Below, piece by piece: positions 1-8,523 of a stretch of DNA of 64,000 bases. Each line of letters opens with the position of its first letter. The first letter of the stretch is position 1. The position numbers and the translations under genes are program-made. The notes under the pieces are model-generated. The model saw nothing but the letters and a program-made list of their open reading frames with translations, searched no databases and had not been told where the DNA came from. Origin of the DNA: Sphingomonas faeni. Lineage in GTDB: Bacteria > Pseudomonadota > Alphaproteobacteria > Sphingomonadales > Sphingomonadaceae. The DNA lies in contig NZ_JAUSZF010000003.1 in the NCBI RefSeq assembly GCF_030817315.1, forward strand, positions 65,036 through 129,035, read 5' to 3'.

Positions 1-1054
1 AGGCGCGCTGGACCGCCCAATTGTCATAGGGGTTGGCAGAGGTGCCCGGCGGTCCGCTGTTGATAGGAATGAAGGTGCCGTTGCCGTTGGGGTTGTTGAC
101 CAGGATCTGGCCGGCGCGCGGTCCCGACTGCGGAACGATCGTGCCCGCCGGCGTGAAGCTGGCGCGCGAACAGCCGAGGGGAGAGGTATTCGTCGGCTGC
201 ACCGCCTCGCAGACCGAATACGAACGATCGATCAGCTCGACCGGGTTGGACTGACGATAGTTGACGAAACCGGTGATGTTCACCCGGTCGCCGAACAAAT
301 TGGCGCCCGCAGCCAGGCTCAGGTCCGAGCGGCCGCCATCGTTGGTCAATCCGCGCTTGGCGTTGAACCCCGCGCGGTCCGCGGCCTCCGTGACGGCGTT
401 GCTGCCATTGTCGTGATTGAAGAAGCTGTAGTTCGCGTCGAGGCGGATGCCTTCGAAGTTTTTCTTCAAGACGAAGTTGACGACGCCCGACACCGCGTCC
501 GAGCCGTAGACCGACGAGGCACCGCCGGTCAGTACGTCGATCCGCTCGACCAGCGCGTTGGGGATGATGCCGACGTCGACCGTGTTGGCCAGCCCGATGC
601 GAAGGCCGTCGATTAGCGTCAGCGTCCGCTCATACCCCAGGCTGCGCAGCTTGATGCGCTGGCGACCTTCGGAATCGCTGAAATTCTGTTCCGAGTTCAC
701 TTGGACCTGCGGCAGACGGTTCAACACTTCCTCGATCGTCGTCGCGCCTTGCGCGGCGATTTCCGCCGCGGTGGTCGTGACGATCGGTGCGGCAGAGCGG
801 TTGTTCGGACGCGTGATGCGCGTACCGGTCACGACGATATCTGACCCTTCGCGCTGTTCGCCGGTGCGTGCCGTATCCGCAGCCAGCTTTGCTGACGCGA
901 CAGGATCGCCGATCTCGGTCTGTCCGTCCTGGGCAGCGTCACTCCCTGTATCCGAAGTCTCCGTATCCGACGACTGGGCCTTGGCTTGAGCCGGCAACGC
1001 AATCAACGCCGCCACGCAACATGTCGTGGTCATAAACGCCCTGAACAACACCAT
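1..1054 (-). CDS. TonB-dependent receptor, N-terminal part (cut by window edge)
   Basis: Outer-membrane TonB-dependent receptor; imports a siderophore, vitamin or oligosaccharide at the expense of TonB/proton-motive force, substrate not predictable here. Reading the minus strand from the ATG at 1054 gives about 351 codons with no stop before the window edge. There is a signal peptide ending near a run of Ala-Gln-Ala, a TonB-box-like DIVVTGTRI stretch near residue 75, and a full plug domain with the typical GGASSVYGSDAVSGVVNF pattern near residues 178-195. The first barrel strands follow. A purine-rich stretch (AGGGGGTGA) lies just upstream of the ATG. A second in-frame ATG at 1033 is less well placed. 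The barrel and C-terminal aromatic residue are outside the window. The family is clear; the ligand is unknown. Confidence 0.9.
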   Translation of the reverse strand, partial: MVLFRAFMTTTCCVAALIALPAQAKAQSSDTETSDTGSDAAQDGQTEIGDPVASAKLAADTARTGEQREGSDIVVTGTRITRPNNRSAAPIVTTTAAEIAAQGATTIEEVLNRLPQVQVNSEQNFSDSEGRQRIKLRSLGYERTLTLIDGLRIGLANTVDVGIIPNALVERIDVLTGGASSVYGSDAVSGVVNFVLKKNFEGIRLDANYSFFNHDNGSNAVTEAADRAGFNAKRGLTNDGGRSDLSLAAGANLFGDRVNITGFVNYRQSNPVELIDRSYSVCEAVQPTNTSPLGCSRASFTPAGTIVPQSGPRAGQILVNNPNGNGTFIPINSGPPGTSANPYDNWAVQRA

Positions 1055-2153
1055 TCTATCACCCCCTGTTGTTGCCGATCAGCTCCCATGGATGATGCCG
1101 CGCGATATCGACTGCTGCCGACCCTGTTCGGAAGCATTCGGTGAACAGCATGTTGCTCGGTTCATCGGAATCTATCGTCCCGTGACCTTGTCGACAGTGT
1201 TCGCAGTATCATCCGGGCCCTCGGACTGACGCATGCTGTCACGTCCGCAATATCAAAACAATACCAATGTTGCAGAAAATCGAGGGTGGTATGGCATTTT
1301 GTGTGTTCATGGTCACGATCGGTATCGATCGCGATACTCAGGCCCATTCGTTTGCTCTAAATGGCAGTCCGTTCCACCCGGAACTGCCCCGATCGCGCCC
1401 TTGCTCAGTTCGTCATCGTTGCGTTGGTGCTTTAGGGCCGGCTTTTAGGGCCTTCAATCGCAACGAAGACATGTGTGCAGCAGCGGACGTTGCGAGTAGA
1501 TGCGTAGTATCTCATGATGCTGCCATGAAACAGCCTCTGCTCTTGGAATCCGTGATCGCGACCATGTTAATTGTGCCGAGAGCCAAAAGCCAAGCCAACG
1601 ACGTTCTTTTTGTCGCGAACGTACAGCGGAATGGTGATGGATGTCGCTTAACCGTTGATGGAAAGTAGGTGACGTCTGACTACCTTCCTCAGCTTGTTAG
1701 GGCTGGCAAGTACCATCGCGGAATCATCGTCTCCCGTGGTGACGTGACATATAAATGCATCGGCGGAGCGGTCTATATGCTTTAACGTGCAGGTTTGTCG
1801 TAGATCGACTTCGCCACTTGGACCGCTGACTAATGTTCGTTCTGGGCAGTTGTTGCCGCAGTCGACCAAGGTGTTTCGTGTCAGGCCTAGGTGTGCGGAT
1901 CGTTTGCCTTGGCGTATGCGGCGATTTCAGCGCCTCCTTACGGATGCGTGCCGAGCATAAGGGTAAAAAACGCAACCAAAGTCTGCCCTGACAGCGCCTG
2001 CGCGCGTTCGAGGCCCGCTGCTAGGTTGCGGGGGTGCTTGCCCCTACACCTTGGAACGCGGCCGGCTACTTGGGCGGGGCCCTAGAGGGTGCCGATGCTG
2101 CTTGCCGGGCGGGACGGTCCTTCCGTAAGGCCTGAGCGATACAGGAGACACCT
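1055..2153. other. Long intergenic region, no supported gene
   Basis: About 1.1 kb between the divergent receptor and epimerase genes. Short open frames exist on both strands, but none has a ribosome site, a recognisable domain or codon use like the neighbours. It must hold the promoters of both flanking genes. An imperfect inverted pair ATACCA (1261-1266) and TGGTAT (1287-1292), 20 bases apart, could be a regulator site but is not assigned. Confidence 0.5.
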
Positions 2154-3161
2154 ATGCGCGTTCTCGTTACCGGCGCGGCCGGGTTTATCGGCTTCCACGT
2201 CAGTCGTCACCTGCTTGCCCGCGGGGATAAAGTGCTCGGTATCGACAGCCTCAACGACTATTACGCCGTCACGCTGAAGCATGCGCGACTGGCCGAACTT
2301 GGCAAGGATGGCGCCAACTCAAACGGGGGCTTCACCTTCAAACAGGTAGATTTCTCCGATCACGTTGCACTCGACGCCCAGCTCGACGGCGAGCATTTCG
2401 ACCGCATCGTCCATCTCGGCGCGCAGGCCGGGGTCCGCTATTCAATCGAGAATCCGCGCGCCTATCTCCAAGCCAATCTCGCCGGTCATCTCAACATGAT
2501 CGAGATCGGACGCAACCGTCGGGTTGAGCATCTCGTCTACGCGTCGTCATCATCGGTATATGGCGGCAACGACACTTTGCCCTTTCGCGTCGAGGATCGC
2601 GTAGACCAGCCCCTGTCGCTGTACGCTGCCACCAAGAAGGCCGACGAGCTGATAAGCGAGACCTACGCGCATCTTTACCGTCTGCCACAGACCGGCTTGC
2701 GGTTCTTCACCGTCTATGGCCCGTGGGGTCGGCCCGATATGGCAATGTGGTTGTTTACCAAGGCTATCTTGGAAGGTCAGCCGATCGACGTGTTCGGCGA
2801 AGGGCGAATGCGGCGCGACTTTACCTATATTGACGACATCGTCGCTGGTGTCGTTGCGTGTCTTGACAATCCCCCCGCCGACGACGGCGTGGTTAAGGCC
2901 GGTGGCAGCATTAGTCCGCACCGTATCTACAATATTGGTAATAGCCGCTCTGAAGATCTTAATGATATGATATCAGTTATCGAGCAAGCCTGTGGCCGTA
3001 CTGCCACGCGTCGCTTGCTACCAATGCAGCCCGGGGACGTGCGCGATACGTTCGCAGACATTGGGGCGATCCAGCGTGATCTGGGCTTCGAGCCACGAAC
3101 GACTATAGCAGATGGCGTTCCGCGTTTTGTTCACTGGTATCAAGGATACCACAGCGCATAG
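2154..3161 (+). CDS. NAD-dependent nucleotide-sugar epimerase, UDP-glucuronate 4-epimerase-like
   Basis: Extended short-chain dehydrogenase that most resembles UDP-glucuronate 4-epimerases (CapI/LspL type), which make UDP-galacturonate for surface polysaccharides in the cytoplasm. The 335-residue length is normal for the family. The N-terminal Rossmann motif GAAGFIGFH is at residues 7-15, followed by the DSLNDYY segment typical of the glucuronate epimerase group. The SSSVYGG stretch near residue 136 and the YAATKKADE active-site motif (YxxxK) near residue 157 are intact. The start is fixed by an AGGAGACACC ribosome site just before the ATG. It stands alone, about 470 bases before the nuclease gene, and likely serves the polysaccharide cluster. 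A dehydratase of the same superfamily is possible but less likely. Confidence 0.87.
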   Translation: MRVLVTGAAGFIGFHVSRHLLARGDKVLGIDSLNDYYAVTLKHARLAELGKDGANSNGGFTFKQVDFSDHVALDAQLDGEHFDRIVHLGAQAGVRYSIENPRAYLQANLAGHLNMIEIGRNRRVEHLVYASSSSVYGGNDTLPFRVEDRVDQPLSLYAATKKADELISETYAHLYRLPQTGLRFFTVYGPWGRPDMAMWLFTKAILEGQPIDVFGEGRMRRDFTYIDDIVAGVVACLDNPPADDGVVKAGGSISPHRIYNIGNSRSEDLNDMISVIEQACGRTATRRLLPMQPGDVRDTFADIGAIQRDLGFEPRTTIADGVPRFVHWYQGYHSA

Positions 3162-3627
3162 ATACTAATGACCAGATGACCCTGGTTGGGCGGTGGCGAG
3201 ATGCTCAGCCTTTCGGTCGTTGACTGGCGGTCACACTCTTGAGTGTTGCTTGCATTATGTAATCATGCTTGAGCTCGTAGCTCGACCAGTTCGCTAGGCG
3301 CGCAGAGCATTCACTCCATGTGCCTGTGCTCTCGATTTATCCTCGTTCGGAAAGTCGATGCCGACGATGGACGTTGTGGGATCAGCCACGTGGTGCGTCT
3401 ACGCTTCAATGAGAAATTTGACGAGTATCACGCCTGCCGTACCCGCAGATCGTTGGGAGCACGAGATTGGTGGCTAGGCTCAAGCGGAAACAGAATTTAC
3501 AAAGCTCAGGTCCGTAAAAGGTTGTAAACTTTGATAACCTCTCGTCATTCTAGTGTCATCTTTCTTATAGATGACCGGATCAACGGCGCCAAATCCCAAA
3601 CGGCGCACTCATAAAAACGGGGTAGAG
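3162..3627. other. Intergenic region upstream of the nuclease gene
   Basis: No supported gene. It holds the presumed promoter of the large RTX nuclease. The last 57 bases (3571-3627) could be coding if the upstream ATG at 3571 is used. Confidence 0.4.
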
Positions 3628-6600
3628 ATGACTGCGTCCACCGATAGCAAGCATGCCGGCACGAGAACCAACGACGCGATTGCGCCACAGGGACCGCAGC
3701 CTCTCTACTCAACAAGCTTTGATGGCTTCACCGGGACCGGCTTCGCGCCCGACGCAACCAGCGGTCGACTGAACTCGAACGTTTTCCGTATTTTGGGGCT
3801 AAGCGACTTAGCCGCTCCGGCCTACGGCTTCACTTCCCCCACGGTTGGAGCCCCGGCTAATGACTTTGGTCGTGGCGTGATCCTAGGCTCGGCAGACCCG
3901 ACTAGCGGAGGAGTATATTCCCCATCGGCCAACGCAGCGCTGGTGATTCAGCCAACTGGCAGCGACTTTGTTGAAGGCAACGGCGCGATTGAAGCCCGCA
4001 TCCAGAACACGACTGGCTTCACTGCCACGAGCTTCGAAGTAGCCTTCGATTGGGCTTACCGGAACAGCGGTGGACGGGCCGACGGGCTACAGCTGTCTTA
4101 TTCGTCCGATGGCGTCAGCTTTACACCGGTTTCTTCGACTGCCTTCACGACGCCTGGCGCCGCTGATACAACGGTGGCAGCTAGCTTCACTAACGTCGCG
4201 GCTATGGTGTCGATCAGCGACGTGGTGGTAGCTGACAGCGGCTACTTATACTTGCGTTGGGGGCATACCGGCTCATCCGGCAGCGGTAATCGTGACGAGA
4301 TTGGCATTGATAACCTCAATGTACGCGCCGGTGTCACCGATGCCCCGACCCTTACTTTCTCGGACGTTACGATCGAAGAGGGGAATAGCGGAACGCGTTT
4401 TGCGGCTCTGACACTGACCCGCACGGACACGGAAGGGACGGCGACCGTTAATTACACGACGGCCAATGGGACTGCACTCGTAGGTAGCGATTACCGCATG
4501 GACGCCGGGGTCGTGACCTTCAATCCTGGTATCGCCACCGTGACGATCCAGCTCGCAATACTAGGTGATACGCGCAACGAGCCAAACGAATCTTTCTTCG
4601 TCAATTTCTCCAGCCCGCAGGGCTTTCTGCTACCCGACAATCAGGCGCGGGTGACTATCATCAACGATGACACCGGACCAGTGTCGATCTATGACATCCA
4701 AGGTCTCGGTCACCGGTCCACCTACGAGGGTTTGACAGTCCAAACCTCGGGCGTCGTCACTGCGTTACGGACCAATGGCTCAGACCGCGGTTACTATCTT
4801 CAAGATGCGACCGGCGATGGCGATAGCCGTACTTCCGATGCAATCTTCGTGGCAACGGGTAGTGTTTCGCCGACCGTCGCGGTAGGCAACGCCGTCACTC
4901 TGACGGGGAATGTTACCGAGTATACTGCCAACGCTGCCAACCTTACGATCACCCGCCTGACCGGCACCACGGGCGTCACCGTCACTACCGCCGCGGCAGC
5001 GCTTCCAGCCGCGACACTGATCTCAACAGAAGCGGGCGGTTATGCTCCACCAACGCAGATCATCGACGACGATCGCCTGCAGAGCTACGAACCTTCGACC
5101 GACGGCATCGATTATTATGAGTCGCTCGAAGGTATGATGGTTACCGTACGCGCGCCTTTAGTTGTGTCGGCGACGGACATTGTCGGCCAGACTTACGTCG
5201 TGGCCAACCAAGGTATCGGCGCGACCGGCCTTAATGAGCGGTTTGGCCTAACTATCTCAGCTGGCGACAACGGGCCGGAGAAGATCAAGATCTACGCTCC
5301 AGGTGGCGGCACGTTCGATCAGGGCGATGTGCTTGGCGACGTTACGGGAATCCTCACGTATTTCGGCAACACTGGCGGCACGAGCGCAGGCTATGAGTTG
5401 GATCCAATCGGGGGGCTCAGTGTCACTACCGACCGGCCAGCACCAAGTCGCGAGACTAGCACGCTTGTTGGCGACCTTGATCACATGACGATCGCAAGCT
5501 TCAACGTCGAAAACGCCGACCCGGGCGACGGAGCGCAGAAGTTTCAGCTGATCGCGACTGAGGTGACGCAGGCGCTACGTAACCCGGACGTGATCGGTCT
5601 GCAGGAAATACAGGACGCTGATGGCGCGGGGACCGGCACTGACCTGTCGGGAACGGCGACCGCCCAGTCGATTATTGATGCGATCGTCGCAGCTGGCGGC
5701 CCCCGCTATCGTTACACCGAGGTGGCGCCTTCCGCGCCTAACACGACGGGCGGCGAACCGGGCGGCAACATCCGCAACGGCTACCTGTACAATCCTGACC
5801 GGGTCAGCCTGGTAGACGGAAGTGTCCGGCTGATTGAGGATCAAGCGTTCACCGGCAGCCGGCGACCGCTGGTCGCGACGTTCGGCTTCAATGGCGAAGA
5901 GGTCACAGTGGTGAATGCCCACAGCACGTCGCGAGGTGGGTCGGACACGCTGTTTGGAGCCAATCAGCCCCCCGCCCAAGCTGGCGACGGCTCGCGTACA
6001 GCCCAAGCTAATGCGATTAAGAGCTACATCGACACGCTTCAGGCTGCGAATGTGAACGTGCATGTGGCGACGCTCGGCGACTTCAATGGTTACTATTACG
6101 AGACTGCGCTATCGCGACTGACCGATGATGGCAGGTTGACCAATCTCTACACCCTGCTGCCCGTTGAAGAGCGCTACTCCTATCTATTCGAAGGTTATCT
6201 ACAAGCGTTCGACAATATCATTGTCTCGAACAATCTGCTCGATGGCGCTGCATTCGATGTGGTGCACTACAACGCTGAGCAGCCCGATAGCATTCGCATC
6301 ACTGATCATGATCAAGCGCTGGCCAAACTTTACATTCCACGAGCGAACACGGCGCCTACCAATCTCACGATCAGCGCCAGCAGTGTGGCCGAAAACTTGG
6401 CGGCAGGCACGGTGGTCGGCACCGTTACCGGCCAGGATGCCGAAGGTGGCGCTCTTAGCTACAGCTTGCTCGACGATGCGGGCGAGCGCTTCGCGATCAA
6501 TGGAACGACGGGGGAAGTCACCACGCGGACCTTGCTCGATTACGAGGCAACGCCAACGGTGGCGTTCACGGCGCGGGTCACCGACGCAGGCGGACTTTTC

Positions 6601-7962
6601 CGCGATCAACAGTTCACCGTTACCGTCACGGACGTAAATCCAGAGATAGTCATCGGTACTGACGCTAACGAAACGATCATCGGCGGAGCGGGCGATGATC
6701 TGTTCTTGATGGGCGGCGGCAACGACAGGCTGTACGGCGGGATTGGTTCGGACCAGCTGTTCGGGGGCGAGGGCAATGACTTGCTTGACGGCGGGATGGG
6801 CGTAGACTTCCTGAATGGCGGGGCGGGCGACGATCGTTACGTGATCGACAATGTGGGCGATCAAATCAGCGAATTCGGCGGCAGTGGTATCGATACAGTG
6901 ATGTCGAGCATCAGTTACGTGCTCGGTGCCGATCTGGAGAATCTGGTGCTGACCGGCACTGCGGCCATCAACGCGACCGGCAATGATGGCGCGAACTATA
7001 TACTCGGCAATGCCGGCAACAACGTTCTGGCAGGCGGCGCAGGCGATGACACCATCGTTACGGTCACCGGCACTGCCGGTATCAAGCCGGATGCGGGCTT
7101 CGACCGGATCGATGGCGGCAGCGGTATCGATACATTGATGCTGGGTGGGGTGCAGTCAGACTATCACGTGCTCAACGCCGACGGCCATACATTCTTGGTA
7201 ACCGCCCGCGGTGCGACCGAGGTTTCGGGTATCGAGCAGGGTGCCTTCGGCTTTACGGCGGCCCAATCCTGGTCGACCGTGTTGACAGGCACAGCCGCGT
7301 TTGACGGATTGAGCTATATCGCTGGTTGGAGTGACTTGCGTGCTGTCTACGGCACGGATGCCGCTGCGGGGCAGGAGCACTTCTTACAGTACGGCTTTAC
7401 CGAAGGCCGGTCATTGTCGTTCAACGCGCTCGACTACATCGCTTCGTGGAGCGACCTGCGTCTAACCTTCGGCACCGACGCAACTGCTGGGGCACGGCAC
7501 TTCATTGAGTACGGCGCAACCGAGAACCGTGACGTCACTTTCGATGGCTGGACCTATCTTGCCTCCTATAGCGATCTTATCCAGACGTATGGTGCCAATG
7601 AGACGGCAGCAGCAGAGCACTACATCCGGTTTGGCGCTGACGAAGGCCGGGCGACCAGCTTTGACGCGGTCGCGTATGCGGCAGCCAACGTTGATCTAGC
7701 TGCCGCGTTTGGTACCGATCAAGAGGCACTGGCCCGCCACTACGTTACGTACGGCTATGCGGAGGGCCGGGCACTTGGACCCGGCGCTGCAGTCATTGCT
7801 CCCGCGGCGCTAGTTGCAGTTTCAGCAGATACGACCGTCCCTACCGCTGCGTTCGTTGATACCAACACAGGCCATCATGATACGCCGCTGTTCCATGGTG
7901 AGGGGTGGCTTGTTGCCCCTGACGTCACGGCTTTCGAAACCAACACGCTCATTATCGCCTAG
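3628..7962 (+). CDS. Large secreted RTX nuclease (ExeM/NucH-like), T1SS substrate
   Basis: Extracellular endonuclease/phosphatase-type enzyme of about 1,444 residues. In order there is an N-terminal beta-rich domain, a Calx-beta domain (about 237-349, ending INDDTG), an OB/lamin-tail-like region, then an endonuclease/exonuclease/phosphatase domain (about 620-895). That domain shows the family's SFNVEN, GLQEIQ, GDFNGY and TDHDQAL signatures, so it should be active and metal dependent. A cadherin-like domain (906-1004), RTX GGxGxDxx calcium repeats (1017-1140) and four repeats of about 43 residues (1219-1385) follow. There is no signal peptide, as expected for type I secretion. The ATG at 3628 follows GGGGTAGAG; an in-frame ATG at 3571 has no ribosome site. 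From base 6718 on the gene is identical to the end of the protease gene at 13414-20469, so its C-terminus appears swapped in. Confidence 0.88.
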   Translation: MTASTDSKHAGTRTNDAIAPQGPQPLYSTSFDGFTGTGFAPDATSGRLNSNVFRILGLSDLAAPAYGFTSPTVGAPANDFGRGVILGSADPTSGGVYSPSANAALVIQPTGSDFVEGNGAIEARIQNTTGFTATSFEVAFDWAYRNSGGRADGLQLSYSSDGVSFTPVSSTAFTTPGAADTTVAASFTNVAAMVSISDVVVADSGYLYLRWGHTGSSGSGNRDEIGIDNLNVRAGVTDAPTLTFSDVTIEEGNSGTRFAALTLTRTDTEGTATVNYTTANGTALVGSDYRMDAGVVTFNPGIATVTIQLAILGDTRNEPNESFFVNFSSPQGFLLPDNQARVTIINDDTGPVSIYDIQGLGHRSTYEGLTVQTSGVVTALRTNGSDRGYYLQDATGDGDSRTSDAIFVATGSVSPTVAVGNAVTLTGNVTEYTANAANLTITRLTGTTGVTVTTAAAALPAATLISTEAGGYAPPTQIIDDDRLQSYEPSTDGIDYYESLEGMMVTVRAPLVVSATDIVGQTYVVANQGIGATGLNERFGLTISAGDNGPEKIKIYAPGGGTFDQGDVLGDVTGILTYFGNTGGTSAGYELDPIGGLSVTTDRPAPSRETSTLVGDLDHMTIASFNVENADPGDGAQKFQLIATEVTQALRNPDVIGLQEIQDADGAGTGTDLSGTATAQSIIDAIVAAGGPRYRYTEVAPSAPNTTGGEPGGNIRNGYLYNPDRVSLVDGSVRLIEDQAFTGSRRPLVATFGFNGEEVTVVNAHSTSRGGSDTLFGANQPPAQAGDGSRTAQANAIKSYIDTLQAANVNVHVATLGDFNGYYYETALSRLTDDGRLTNLYTLLPVEERYSYLFEGYLQAFDNIIVSNNLLDGAAFDVVHYNAEQPDSIRITDHDQALAKLYIPRANTAPTNLTISASSVAENLAAGTVVGTVTGQDAEGGALSYSLLDDAGERFAINGTTGEVTTRTLLDYEATPTVAFTARVTDAGGLFRDQQFTVTVTDVNPEIVIGTDANETIIGGAGDDLFLMGGGNDRLYGGIGSDQLFGGEGNDLLDGGMGVDFLNGGAGDDRYVIDNVGDQISEFGGSGIDTVMSSISYVLGADLENLVLTGTAAINATGNDGANYILGNAGNNVLAGGAGDDTIVTVTGTAGIKPDAGFDRIDGGSGIDTLMLGGVQSDYHVLNADGHTFLVTARGATEVSGIEQGAFGFTAAQSWSTVLTGTAAFDGLSYIAGWSDLRAVYGTDAAAGQEHFLQYGFTEGRSLSFNALDYIASWSDLRLTFGTDATAGARHFIEYGATENRDVTFDGWTYLASYSDLIQTYGANETAAAEHYIRFGADEGRATSFDAVAYAAANVDLAAAFGTDQEALARHYVTYGYAEGRALGPGAAVIAPAALVAVSADTTVPTAAFVDTNTGHHDTPLFHGEGWLVAPDVTAFETNTLIIA

Positions 7963-8168
7963 TCGGTCCCACACACGTAGAGCCGAAACCCACAGTTAAT
8001 AAAAACTGTGGTTTGACCGGCGCGGAAGGAAGCTTCTGCGCCGGTCCTATTTTTACCTGTCGACCTCTTTCGGCCGTAATACGAACAGCGACTTTATGCG
8101 ACAGTGCGATGGCAAGACCGATATGATTCCGTCCGCGGCCAGCAAGCGCCGCATAGGACACGCCATCA
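6718..8168 (+). repeat. Left arm of a 1,451-bp inverted repeat flanking the T1SS operon
   Basis: Base x here matches the complement of base 21376-x at 13208-14658. By reading I found one difference (A at 7999 against C on the matching strand of the other copy). The arm contains the last 414 codons of the nuclease gene, its terminator, and the first 73 bases of tolC. Identity begins inside an RTX repeat (GGCAACGACAGG) and ends after CGCCATCA. Confidence 0.95.
8016..8055 (+). terminator. Strong intrinsic terminator after the nuclease gene
   Basis: A stem of about 13 base pairs (8016-8028 with 8033-8045, core ACCGGCGC/GCGCCGGT, one G-T pair) has a four-base loop and is followed by CCTATTTTT. 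A smaller palindrome CCACAGTT/AACTGTGG lies just upstream. It is an exact copy, inverted, of the structure at 13321-13360. Confidence 0.85.
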
Positions 8169-8218
8169 ACTGTAGTAGCGCAGTAGCTCATTTCCCGGAA
8201 GGTAAAGACGGACATTGA
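8096..8218 (+). pseudogene. Truncated copy of the tolC 5' end
   Basis: The first 24 codons are the same as the start of tolC (ATG at 13280), down to the codons for GHAI. Then the frame runs into unrelated sequence and stops at 8216-8218. The fragment is the right-hand tip of the left inverted-repeat arm. It has no function by itself. If the segment 8169-13207 were inverted, these 73 bases would join the tolC body in frame. Confidence 0.8.
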
Positions 8219-8523
8219 TCGGAGACGCGCTCGGCGCGGGCTTCCGCTCGTTGACCGAAGTGATCAACACCACTACGGCCACGGGGCGCATGATGATGCA
8301 GATGGTCGGCAGCTTCGCCGAGTTCGAACGGGCGGTGATCCGTGAGCGCGCCAGCGCTGTCTTATAAAGCTAGAGCAGAAGTACGATTGGCGGGTGCCGG
8401 CGCAAGCTCGCCGACAAACAGCGTCAAGAGATCGCAGAGTCTGTGGTCTCCGGCCGCAAATCCGGCGCTGAGACGGCAAGGCTCTACGGCGCCAGCGAAC
8501 CTAGCGTGTCACGTTGCAGCTAC
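8218..8523 (+). pseudogene. Decayed serine recombinase (resolvase/invertase) fragment
   Basis: The plus strand reads GAGFRSLTEVI, then TTTATGRMMMQMVGSFAEFERAVIRER, written here as two motifs: GRMMMQMVGSFAEFER and AVIRER. This is the conserved second half of the catalytic domain plus the E-helix of Tn3-type resolvases and DNA invertases. In-frame stops follow at 8365 and 8371. The same frame then gives the C-terminal helix-turn-helix part (RKLADKQRQEIAE, then ARLYGASEPSVSR). The N-terminal half with the catalytic Ser is absent. The 3' tail overlaps the end of hlyD on the other strand. Family assignment is confident; the gene is dead. Confidence 0.85.

Noticed and set aside
1261..1292. ATACCA/TGGTAT inverted pair as a defined operator
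   Set aside because: Only six bases per half-site with a 20-base gap; could be chance.
1267..1668. Open frame of 133 codons in the long intergenic region
   Set aside because: No ribosome site, no domain, and composition unlike nearby genes; overlapped by equally long frames on the other strand.
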